Source: Deltaproteobacteria bacterium
GTDB lineage: Bacteria; Myxococcota; XYA12-FULL-58-9; JAUUZB01
DNA: 5,311 nt
Assembly: GCA_030590185.1 (NCBI GenBank)
Contig: JAUUZB010000386.1
Location: 1-5,311 of the forward strand
Direction: 5' to 3'
Made by a program: the position numbers and the translations under genes. Position 1 is the stretch's first letter. Each line of letters starts with the position of its first letter. The notes under the pieces are model-generated. The model made no database searches and was not told the DNA's origin. It worked only from the letters and a program-made list of their open reading frames with translations. Shown in pieces: positions 1 through 5,311 of this stretch.

Positions 1-86
1 AGGTACTTCCGGTGCTGCAGCATCTCGACGATCTTGAGCAGGCGTAGGGCCTGCGAGTACTGGGCCTTGGGTCTGCCGCCGGGCAT
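1..86 (-). CDS. Probable WYL/HTH-type transcriptional regulator, N-terminal fragment
   Basis: Only the first 28 codons are inside the window; the gene continues past base 1. The visible protein begins MPGGRPKAQYSQALRLLKIV and continues EMLQHRKY. A short basic, Gly/Pro-rich start followed by a 'YSQAxRLLKIVEMLxxxxY' helix resembles the opening of DeoR/HTH_11-type winged-helix regulators that carry a WYL domain, where the HTH and then the WYL ligand-binding domain would follow. The start is well supported: GGAGGTGA (bases 98-91), a near-perfect anti-16S match, sits 4 nt before the ATG at 86-84. The gene diverges from the 180-aa gene at 361. A spaced direct repeat 40-80 nt upstream could be an operator. 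Such regulators have varied roles, including control of phage-defence and DNA-damage genes, but nothing here shows the target. Family assignment rests on 28 residues and is moderate. Confidence 0.6.
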   Translation of the reverse strand, partial: MPGGRPKAQYSQALRLLKIVEMLQHRKY

Positions 87-90
87 GAGG

Positions 91-98
91 TCACCTCC
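91..98 (-). promoter_or_regulatory. Strong Shine-Dalgarno of the WYL-type regulator
   Basis: On the minus strand the bases read GGAGGTGA, an eight-base match to the 16S 3' end, followed by CCTC and the ATG at 86-84. The match and 4-nt spacing fix the start codon and suggest efficient translation. Confidence 0.75.
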
Positions 99-125
99 CG
101 TCATGGCCAGGCTAGATCGGGGAAT

Positions 126-166
126 GTATCCGGCACAACCATAATCGGACGTATTCTGTCACAACC
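126..166 (-). repeat. Spaced direct repeat upstream of the regulator (possible operator)
   Basis: On the minus strand GGTTGTGACAGAATAC (166-151) and GGTTGTGCCGGATAC (140-126) form an imperfect direct repeat. Both begin with GGTTGTG and end with ATAC, and their first bases are 26 bp apart. It lies 40-80 nt upstream of the regulator's start codon, where a promoter and autoregulatory operator would be expected. No clear -35/-10 pair could be assigned. The repeat is seen directly; its role as a binding site is inference. Confidence 0.4.
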
Positions 167-184
167 GGGAGGTATCCTTTTCTC

Positions 185-277
185 ATGATGCCAGCCAGAC
201 AACTCGGACCCGTTGACCTGGATCCTGTCCGCCGGGCACTGGCGCCGTACCGTTGGAAGCCATGCCAGGCCCGATGA
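185..277 (+). CDS. Doubtful 30-aa small ORF upstream of the 180-aa gene
   Basis: An ATG-ATG pair at 185-190 opens a 30-codon frame ending in TGA at 275-277. The product begins MMPARQLGPVDLDPVRRALA. A GGGAGGT lies 11 nt upstream, longer than the usual 5-9 nt. Third positions are mixed, unlike the strong G/C bias of the neighbours, which argues against coding. It could be a leader peptide, a relic of a larger gene, or chance. No family is recognised. Confidence 0.15.
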   Translation: MMPARQLGPVDLDPVRRALAPYRWKPCQAR

Positions 278-348
278 CGCTCAGCCAACCTGCCCGCCAT
301 GGCAAGGTGGCAATGCCTGAGGTGGCCGCCGTCGAGACGGCCTACCAT

Positions 349-354
349 GAGGAG
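349..354 (+). promoter_or_regulatory. Ribosome-binding site setting the start of the 180-aa gene
   Basis: GAGGAG ends 6 nt before the ATG at 361-363, an ideal spacing. The alternative in-frame ATG codons upstream (from 253) lack a comparable motif at the right distance, so this site decides the start. Confidence 0.65.
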
Positions 355-360
355 TCGGTC

Positions 361-903
361 ATGAAATTTCAGGTACCCAAGGATATCGATCGCTGGTGCG
401 CGTCGGCAGAGGAGGCTCTGGAACGCAAGCGCGCATCGGAGAGACGACAGGATGAGAAGCTCGAGCGAATGCGGGAAGAGAACATCGCGCTGTGGCTCGA
501 GGAGCGGCCGATCCGGCTCGACTGTGGCACGAGGATCTTCGCGTGGCTGCTGGAGGCGGAGAAAACTGGAGTGCGCACCAAGCTAGGGCTGGGGCTCCCG
601 GGGATGAAGCACTTGACAGTATGGGGGCCTATCTCGCCCTGGGGAGAGCCGACCGAGGGCTACAGCGGTTCGTATTGGGTGCGCCTCCCGTTGGCCGGTG
701 AGCTCGGATTGATTCTGGGCCATCGCCTCCACGCCTGCGCGGGCAAAGAGACGACGCTGGCATCGGTCGAGGCGATCGCGGACACGATGCCCACGGGGAT
801 CTGCGTCCATGTCGCCCGAGAGATCGCGAGTGGGGCGGTGTGGGAGCGTCTTCGGGAGGCGATGGAGAAGATTCGTAGTGCTGAAGAAGACGTGGGCTCC
901 TGA
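361..903 (+). CDS. Hypothetical protein, 180 aa, with charged N-terminal helix
   Basis: I do not recognise this protein. It starts MKFQVPKDIDRW. Residues about 14-49 are rich in Glu, Arg and Lys and read as a long amphipathic helix, probably a short coiled coil. Residues 50-70 contain RPIRLDCGTRIFAWLLEAEK. The middle (80-125) is rich in Gly, Trp and Tyr, with WGPISPWGEP and SYWVRLPLAGELGLILGH, suggesting a small beta-rich core. The end is again helical and charged. There is no signal peptide, membrane span or visible catalytic motif, so it is probably cytoplasmic. The GAGGAG site 6 nt upstream fixes the start; an upstream in-frame ATG at 253 would add 36 residues of low-complexity character. 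It diverges from the regulator on its left and converges on the lipoprotein gene, whose stop is 18 nt away. G/C-rich third positions and the RBS support real coding. Confidence 0.7.
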   Translation: MKFQVPKDIDRWCASAEEALERKRASERRQDEKLERMREENIALWLEERPIRLDCGTRIFAWLLEAEKTGVRTKLGLGLPGMKHLTVWGPISPWGEPTEGYSGSYWVRLPLAGELGLILGHRLHACAGKETTLASVEAIADTMPTGICVHVAREIASGAVWERLREAMEKIRSAEEDVGS

Positions 904-921
904 GTCGTCATTACCCAGCCC

Positions 922-3900
922 TCAGCGATCCAACCGGAGCACCGTTCCCTGGCACTGGTCGAGCAGGAGGATCTGACCGTCCTCACCAAACGGCTCCACC
1001 TCGACATCGGACAGGCAGCCAACAGCTGTGCTGTAGATCGAGGAGACCGGATCGACTCCGGAGGCCAGCGCGCCGGCGAGGGCGGGCACCAGTCGAAGGG
1101 CCGAGCGCCCGGCGATGAACAGGTTGCCGTAGGAATCCACCGCCAGGCCCCGGGGTGCGTCAACGGCGGCACCGGCGGCGGCCATGCCATCCCCGTAGGC
1201 GGCGGACTCCCCATTGCCGAGCACCGTGGCGACCTCAGAGGATGCGAGGTCAACCGCGAGGACCCGGTGGTTGCCAGTGTCAGCGATGTACAACAGGGAG
1301 GGCCCACCCGCCCCGTAGCCGATGGCGACGCCCTGGGGATCGTTGAACCAGATCTCCGAGGCCAAGGTGGCGTCGGAATTGCCGCGAAAGCCAGGCACGC
1401 CCGCCAGGGTGGCGAGGAGGCCGGTGTCGACCTCGAGGCTGCGGACCACATGATTACCGGCGTCGGCGACGTACAGGATCCGGTCGCTCGGATCGAAGAA
1501 GAGGCCCGCGGGACTGTCGAGCCGCGCCGCGGCCAGGGAGCTGTCATCGAAGCCTGGCTCGTCGAGGGCGCCGGCTAGGGTCTCGATGGTCCAAGAGAGG
1601 GGATCGCTGGGATCCACCAGCGCTATCTGTCTAATGACGTGCCCACCGGCCTCGCTGACGAACAACTGTTCATCCCGAGGGTCGTAGGCCACGCCGCGCG
1701 GGTCATCGAGCAGGCGACTCAAACGAGCGTTGACCGGGGCGGGGCCGTCCAGCTGGCCGTTGGGGACCCCGATGACCGTATCGAGGCGGTCACGGCCGAG
1801 GTCCACCAAGCGCATGCGACCCGAGGGACCGGTGGCAACAAAGGTGCCATTCGCAGAGCTGACCGAAACCAGGGCCACGGGGTTGTTGAGGCGCGATCGG
1901 GGCAGCTCGGTGTCGCCGCTCGGGTCGATCTGGCCGGCCACCGGGACGATGAGATTCTGCTCGATGCGGTAGACATCGCTTGGTCCCAGGGACGCAATGG
2001 CAGCCGAGACCCATCGCCCCCCGGAGGCGTCGAAATACAACGCTGTGCCGGTGAAGCCGACCTCGGCGATGGAACGGCCGACGTTCCCCGGGCCGGGCCA
2101 TTTCTCAAACATCGCATCGCCCGTCCACACCGTCTGATAGGTGCCGATGTTGCCAGAGGTGTCGATCCAGCGCAGGCGATCGCTATCGGGGAAATAGACG
2201 TTGCCGTCCTCGTCCTGCGTGAGCGACGACGAGTAGTAATGGATGTCAATAAAAATCTGCGCCGACACAGCTGGCCCGTCGTCGCCGCACTCGTCAACAC
2301 CTCGGTCGCAATCCCCGCCATCCCCGGCAAAGGTGGTCACCACACAGGTCGCGGGGGGCGCGGTGAGGCAGTCGGTTGATATCAGCCGGAGACGAGAGCT
2401 GAGGCTGTCGGCGACCAAAAGTCCGTGTCCGGCCAGAAAGACCATGCCACTGAGTTGGCCGAGACAGGCGTCGGTCGCGAGCTCGCCCTCGGTGATGGGG
2501 CAAACGACGCTACCATTGCCCGCGAAGGTGGTGATGACACCGCTCGGGTCCACCCGGCGGATCCTGGTGTTGCTGAAGTCATTGATAAAGAGGTTGCCAT
2601 CCGGATCCAACGCGAGATGGATCGGAAAGCTCAGGTCAGCATCCCTGGCGGGCCCGTCGTCTCCCCCAAAACTCCCGGCGCCTGGCTGGCCCGCGTAACG
2701 GGTGAAGACGCCCGATGCGTCGATGCGGCTGACGGTATTGTTGAACATGTCGCTAAAGTAGAGATTGTCGAGGCCGTCGAAGGCAAAGTGGAGGGGATTC
2801 CCGATCTCCGCCTCGAGGGCTGGACCCCCATCGCCGCTGTAGGCGGAGGAGCCGGTGCCCGCCACCACGGCGATCTGGCCGTTGGCATCTCGCCGGAGGA
2901 CGAAACCCTCCGCCCCAAAGTGAGCCCGGCCAGCGCTGTCAAAGGCGATTGTCCGCCGCTGGAAAAGCACGCTGGTGGCATCGGCCCCCGTGAGTTGCTC
3001 GACGGAGCCGACCGTGCCGAGGATGTGGGTGATGAGGTCGGTACCCCTATCCACGGACACCAGGCGGCCGCCACAGGGAAAGAGAACCGCGTCATCGACG
3101 CCCACGGCGACATTCAGGAGGGAGGGGAACGCCGATGTGCTGGCGGTTTCACCGTCGAGGTCGCAGGTGAGCGATGGCGTTCCATTGCCGGCCACGGTGG
3201 AAATGATGCCGCCCGGGTCGATGCGTCGGATCCGGTGGTTGAAATGATCTGCAACGAGGAGGCCTCCATCCCCGTCTGAGGCGATGCCCCAGGGGTTGTC
3301 GAGCGCCGCCGAGGTCGCGGCTGAGCCGTCGCCGGAAAAACCAGGGCTGCCAATGCCGGCGAATCTGGAGATGATTCCGTCACGGTCAACGCGCCGGATG
3401 ACGCAATTGGCGACATCGGAGATGAAGAGATCCCCCCCGGGGCCCACCGCGAGCCCCGTGGGGACGGTGAGCTGGGCATCTACCGCGGGGCCGTCGTCAC
3501 CGCTCGAGCCCGATACCCCCCAGGTGCCCGCGACCGTGCGCACCATGCCGACGGCGCTGAGCTTGCGCACCACGTTGACGAACATCTCCGCGATGTAGAG
3601 ATCCCCTTCGGCGTCAAAGGCGATGGTAAAGGGCTCGGTGGTGGCGAGGCCCGCAATGATCTCGTCTTCGGCGATGGCAGGTGCCGAGACGCCCGGATAG
3701 CCGAGGAGGGTGTGGATGATGCCGCTGCCATCGATGCGGCGCACCGTAGTGCCATCGACGATGTGGAGCTCACCGAGGTTGTTGACGGCGAGGGCCACGA
3801 CGGAGGTGAAGGTCGCCTGTCCCGCGGGGCCGCCGTCCCCGGTTGTCTCCGAGCGCGACTCATCACCGGCGATCCGTGTCAGCTCGCCGCTGGCCGTGAG

Positions 3901-4752
3901 GCGAAGGATCTTTTTTCCGTCGCTCACATAGATGCTGCCGAGGCGATCCACGGCCACGGTCCACGCTATGATCACCACATCCCGTGGGTCACCGCTGATC
4001 TCGCCGCCCCCCGCAACGGGGACCGGGGTCCATAGATTCGCGAGACAAACCGGGGGGTCGACGCTCCGGTCGACGAAACAACCGTCGTTCGGATTGTCAT
4101 TGGTGTCGTCGCAGGCCTCGTCGAGAGTGTTGAGCCAGCCGTCCCCGCAGACGTTCTCTTCGCAGTCCGCGAGACAGGCATCCGAGTTGTCGAGGTTGCC
4201 ATCGTCGCAGGCCTCCCGGCCAGGGTCGCGCACCCCGTCGCCGCAGGTGTTGATCTGGCAGGTATCGGCGAGGCACGAATCCTCGCTCACTGCGTTGGCG
4301 TCATCGCACTCCTCACCGCTGTCGAGCACGCCATCACCGCAGCGCGGGAGCGTGCAGTCGGGCCGGCAGGGAGCGTCGGGCGTATTGGCGTTTTCTGAGC
4401 CGGCGTCGCAAACCTCCCCAGGCTCAGCGTCCGCGTCCACGAATTCATCCCCGCACTCAGATACGACGCAGGCGCCCCCCAGACAGATGGCTCGCTCGCT
4501 GGTGTCCTCCAGGGTACAGACGTTGCCGTCCGCTACGGGCTGATAGTCATCCCCCGAGGACTCGAGGCACGCCGAGTCGGTGGATTGGCAACGGGAGGAG
4601 GCTGCGAGGCAGGCATAGCCGCTGGGGCAGTCCGCGGTGGTGGCGCAGAGCAGCTTCGGATCCTTGGGGAGGTCGAGGGTCGGCACGCAGGCGCTGACCA
4701 CCCACGGGGATAGGATGGCAACGAAAAGGGTGGCTCGGTCTCGGATTCTCAT
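922..4752 (-). CDS. Large cysteine-rich (DUF4215) and NHL-repeat lipoprotein
   Basis: This 1276-aa protein is predicted to be exported and lipid-anchored. A basic start (MRIRDR), a hydrophobic stretch and the lipobox V-S-A-C place the acylated cysteine at residue 22. Residues 36-56 form a small Cys module with DCPSGYAC. Residues 100-236 hold four DUF4215-type repeats, each with four cysteines and a CGDG/CDD core. From about 244 to the end runs an array of roughly 17 NHL-like units of 45-60 residues, built around GDGGPA, P-x-G-L-A-V-D, N-L-F-I-x-D, RIRRVD and T-x-A-G-N-G, which should fold as beta-propellers. No enzyme motif is seen. The likely role is surface binding or adhesion, perhaps to protein or glycan, which is inferred from architecture. 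The ATG at 4752-4750 is chosen because it starts the signal peptide; the frame stays open 59 codons further upstream, but those overlap the leader and a transposase remnant on the other strand. A weak GGGG/GGAT Shine-Dalgarno precedes it. The gene appears intact. Confidence 0.9.
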   Translation of the reverse strand: MRIRDRATLFVAILSPWVVSACVPTLDLPKDPKLLCATTADCPSGYACLAASSRCQSTDSACLESSGDDYQPVADGNVCTLEDTSERAICLGGACVVSECGDEFVDADAEPGEVCDAGSENANTPDAPCRPDCTLPRCGDGVLDSGEECDDANAVSEDSCLADTCQINTCGDGVRDPGREACDDGNLDNSDACLADCEENVCGDGWLNTLDEACDDTNDNPNDGCFVDRSVDPPVCLANLWTPVPVAGGGEISGDPRDVVIIAWTVAVDRLGSIYVSDGKKILRLTASGELTRIAGDESRSETTGDGGPAGQATFTSVVALAVNNLGELHIVDGTTVRRIDGSGIIHTLLGYPGVSAPAIAEDEIIAGLATTEPFTIAFDAEGDLYIAEMFVNVVRKLSAVGMVRTVAGTWGVSGSSGDDGPAVDAQLTVPTGLAVGPGGDLFISDVANCVIRRVDRDGIISRFAGIGSPGFSGDGSAATSAALDNPWGIASDGDGGLLVADHFNHRIRRIDPGGIISTVAGNGTPSLTCDLDGETASTSAFPSLLNVAVGVDDAVLFPCGGRLVSVDRGTDLITHILGTVGSVEQLTGADATSVLFQRRTIAFDSAGRAHFGAEGFVLRRDANGQIAVVAGTGSSAYSGDGGPALEAEIGNPLHFAFDGLDNLYFSDMFNNTVSRIDASGVFTRYAGQPGAGSFGGDDGPARDADLSFPIHLALDPDGNLFINDFSNTRIRRVDPSGVITTFAGNGSVVCPITEGELATDACLGQLSGMVFLAGHGLLVADSLSSRLRLISTDCLTAPPATCVVTTFAGDGGDCDRGVDECGDDGPAVSAQIFIDIHYYSSSLTQDEDGNVYFPDSDRLRWIDTSGNIGTYQTVWTGDAMFEKWPGPGNVGRSIAEVGFTGTALYFDASGGRWVSAAIASLGPSDVYRIEQNLIVPVAGQIDPSGDTELPRSRLNNPVALVSVSSANGTFVATGPSGRMRLVDLGRDRLDTVIGVPNGQLDGPAPVNARLSRLLDDPRGVAYDPRDEQLFVSEAGGHVIRQIALVDPSDPLSWTIETLAGALDEPGFDDSSLAAARLDSPAGLFFDPSDRILYVADAGNHVVRSLEVDTGLLATLAGVPGFRGNSDATLASEIWFNDPQGVAIGYGAGGPSLLYIADTGNHRVLAVDLASSEVATVLGNGESAAYGDGMAAAGAAVDAPRGLAVDSYGNLFIAGRSALRLVPALAGALASGVDPVSSIYSTAVGCLSDVEVEPFGEDGQILLLDQCQGTVLRLDR
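925..4023 (-). repeat. NHL-type beta-propeller repeat array (within lipoprotein)
   Basis: About 17 units span residues 244-1276. Clear unit openings include GDGGPAGQATF (305), GDDGPAVDAQL (418), GDGSAATSAAL (474), GDGGPALEAEI (640), GDDGPARDADL (697), GDDGPAVSAQI (823), LDGPAPVNARL (1001) and GDGMAAAGAAV (1187). Each is followed by a 'P-x-G-L-A-V-D...N-L-x-I-A-D...N-x-R-I-R-R-V-D...I-x-T-x-A-G' pattern. Units near 531-579, 589-631 and 880-940 are degenerate. Six-bladed NHL propellers are typical, so two or three propellers are plausible; the blade assignment is mine and approximate. Confidence 0.85.
4045..4455 (-). repeat. Four DUF4215 / Myxococcus cysteine-rich repeats (within lipoprotein)
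   Basis: Four tandem units cover residues 100-133, 138-165, 170-197 and 202-236. Units 2-4 begin CGDG, continue with a short acidic stretch to C-D-D, then D-x-C and a closing Cys, for example CGDGVRDPGREACDDGN. Unit 1 is a longer, diverged version (CGDEFVDAD...VCDAGS). Each has exactly four cysteines, probably two disulfides. The clustered Asp residues suggest metal binding, as proposed for such acidic loops, but that is inference. This repeat family is strongly associated with secreted and surface proteins of myxobacteria. Confidence 0.85.
4687..4752 (-). other. Lipoprotein signal peptide and acylated cysteine
   Basis: Residues 1-22 read MRIRDRATLFVAILSPWVVS then AC. There are three arginines in the first six residues, a hydrophobic core (about 8-19) and a V-S-A-C lipobox, so signal peptidase II should cut before Cys22. 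The following residues are V-P-T, with no Asp at +2 of the kind that retains lipoproteins in the inner membrane of E. coli. This is compatible with outer-membrane or surface location, although that rule is not proven for myxobacteria. Confidence 0.8.
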
Positions 4753-4794
4753 GGCAGCCCCAATCCCGACCGGCTTCGGTGCAACGCCGATGAG

Positions 4795-4819
4795 CCTCGA
4801 CCCGGCCGTGGGGTCGAGG
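4795..4819. repeat. Perfect 9-bp inverted repeat in the lipoprotein leader
   Basis: CCTCGACCC (4795-4803) and GGGTCGAGG (4811-4819) are perfect inverted arms around a 7-nt loop (GGCCGTG). The element lies 43-67 nt upstream of the lipoprotein ATG, between it and the possible promoter. There is no T-tract on either side, so a simple intrinsic terminator is unlikely. It could be an operator, an RNA stem in the 5' leader, or a relic of an insertion end. Confidence 0.55.
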
Positions 4820-4852
4820 GGAGCACGCTCGCTGTCCTCCCCCGACGGGCTC

Positions 4853-4861
4853 AGTCTACCA
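4853..4861 (-). promoter_or_regulatory. Possible extended -10 promoter for the lipoprotein gene
   Basis: The minus strand reads TGGTAGACT, a TGn extended -10 motif with four of six matches to TATAAT. No convincing -35 is found at 16-18 nt upstream. A start near base 4846 would give a leader of about 95 nt containing the inverted repeat. It is a weak prediction, since such a motif occurs by chance. Confidence 0.25.
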
Positions 4862-4897
4862 GCAAACAGCTCCGGCAACCGAGCCGATGCGGCGCAA

Positions 4898-5116
4898 TCC
4901 CTGGTCATCGTCCAACCCGACACCGTCATTCGATGGCATCGCCCGGCGTTCGAGCTCTATTGGGGATGGAAGAGCAATCGAGGAAAGTCTGGTCGATCGA
5001 AGATCACCGCAAAGGTCCGAGTCCTCATTCGGCAGATGGCTCGTGACAACCTTTGGCGGGCGCCGCGGATCCACAAAGAGCTGGTACGCATGGGCGTTGA
5101 GGTGTCTGATCCGTAG
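4898..5116 (+). pseudogene. Transposase remnant (rve/DDE integrase-core family, HTH part only)
   Basis: The translation runs SLVIVQPDTVIRWHRPAFEL, then YWGWKSNRGKSGRSKI, and later LIRQMARDNLWRAPRIHKEL, ending VEVSDP and a stop at 5114-5116. This matches the 'ALVIVxPxTVIRWHRxxFxxYWxWKSR...GRPxI...LIRxMxxENPLWGAPRIHGEL' block that precedes the rve catalytic domain in IS3/IS481-like transposases. The N-terminal part before residue S is missing. The usual NPLWGAP has become N-LWRAP, with one residue lost. The whole DDE catalytic domain is absent. After the stop the same frame reads TDISTVRRR, which may be a further few diverged residues of the family. It is therefore a non-functional relic. It diverges from the lipoprotein gene. 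Confidence 0.75.
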
Positions 5117-5152
5117 ACGGACATTTCGACCGTACGGCGGCGCGATGCATTG

Positions 5153-5311
5153 TCAGTCTGCTGGGCCCGACCCGGGCGGCGAGCGGCCGATCACTGGGCC
5201 GACGTCGTGCCAGTAGAGATCGAGATAGGACCCGAGCAGCTCCGAGCTCTCGAAGATCGATTTGGCCTGGAAGCTCTCCCAGTTGCGCCGGGTGAACGGC
5301 AACGTCCGGTG
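5153..5311 (-). CDS. C-terminal fragment of an unidentified protein
   Basis: The last 52 codons of a gene enter from the right edge and end in TGA at 5155-5153. The visible sequence contains FTRRNWESFQAKSIFESSEL and LLGSYLDLYWHDVGPVIGRS, then a Pro/Gly-rich tail. Third positions are almost all G or C and the residue mix is protein-like (aromatic, amphipathic), so it is likely to be coding. I do not recognise the family. It reads toward the transposase remnant and ends 37 nt from its stop, so the relic may have inserted just downstream of this gene. Confidence 0.6.
   Translation of the reverse strand, partial: HRTLPFTRRNWESFQAKSIFESSELLGSYLDLYWHDVGPVIGRSPPGSGPAD

Larger units (their letters stand above)
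87..360. other. Divergent intergenic region
   Basis: This stretch separates the regulator (leftward) from the 180-aa gene (rightward) and must hold both promoters. It contains the regulator's Shine-Dalgarno, the spaced direct repeat at 126-166, a GGGAGGT motif at 167-173 and a 30-codon ORF at 185-277 of doubtful reality. An in-frame extension of the 180-aa gene back to base 253 is possible, but the ribosome-binding site at 349-354 favours the ATG at 361. No RNA gene or terminator hairpin is evident. Confidence 0.5.

Noticed and set aside
253..360. N-terminal extension of the 180-aa protein to the ATG at 253
   Set aside because: No ribosome-binding site at proper distance, while GAGGAG lies 6 nt before the ATG at 361.
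660..1547. Minus-strand open frame of 295 codons
   Set aside because: It overlaps the 3' ends of both supported genes in another frame and is a Pro/Ser/Arg-rich frame-shadow without recognisable features.
1639..2379. Plus-strand open frame of 246 codons
   Set aside because: It lies antisense to NHL blades of the lipoprotein and is a by-product of GC-rich codon bias; no family-like motif or good ribosome-binding site.
2425..3279. Plus-strand open frame of 284 codons
   Set aside because: Same antisense shadow of the NHL array; its composition mirrors the repeat strand and shows no domain.
4045..4455. Cys-rich repeats as an EGF-like or CRISPR-like repeat block
   Set aside because: The repetition is at protein level with variable DNA; spacing and the CGDG...CDD core fit DUF4215, not EGF or CRISPR.
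4753..4929. Extension of the lipoprotein frame 59 codons upstream (start at 4929)
   Set aside because: The added residues would place the signal peptide internally, overlap the transposase relic and cover the leader palindrome; the lipobox fits only a start at 4752.
5130..5150. Short palindromes CCGTACGG and ATGCAT as transposon ends or a terminator
   Set aside because: Each is 8 bp or less, without loop, T-run or matching copy at the other side of the relic.

Overview
The window is GC-rich DNA that fits a myxobacterium-like (Myxococcota/Deltaproteobacteria) chromosome. The main reason is the large central gene, whose lipoprotein signal, four 'Myxococcus cysteine-rich' (DUF4215) repeats and long NHL-repeat array form a combination common in that group. 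This is inferred from protein architecture; no 16S or marker gene is present.

Layout. (1) Bases 1-86 (-): first 28 codons of a probable WYL/HTH-type transcriptional regulator, with a near-ideal Shine-Dalgarno; the rest lies off the left edge. (2) Bases 87-360: intergenic region with a spaced direct repeat (GGTTGTG...ATAC) upstream of the regulator, a doubtful 30-codon ORF, and the ribosome-binding site of the next gene. (3) Bases 361-903 (+): a 180-aa protein I do not recognise, with a charged N-terminal helix. (4) Bases 922-4752 (-): a 1276-aa surface-type lipoprotein, convergent with the previous gene and separated from it by 18 nt. It fills 72% of the window. (5) Bases 4753-4897: its leader and promoter region, with a perfect 9-bp inverted repeat and a possible extended -10 box. 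(6) Bases 4898-5116 (+): decayed remnant of an rve/DDE-type transposase (helix-turn-helix part only). (7) Bases 5153-5311 (-): C-terminal 52 codons of an unidentified gene that enters from the right edge.

Nothing shows that these genes form one pathway. The two central genes are convergent, the regulator and the 180-aa gene are divergent, and the transposase remnant marks an old insertion beside the lipoprotein promoter. There is no RNA gene, CRISPR array or complete mobile element. The best candidates for novelty are the architecture of the giant lipoprotein, the orphan 180-aa protein beside a WYL-type regulator, and the repeats in the two control regions.
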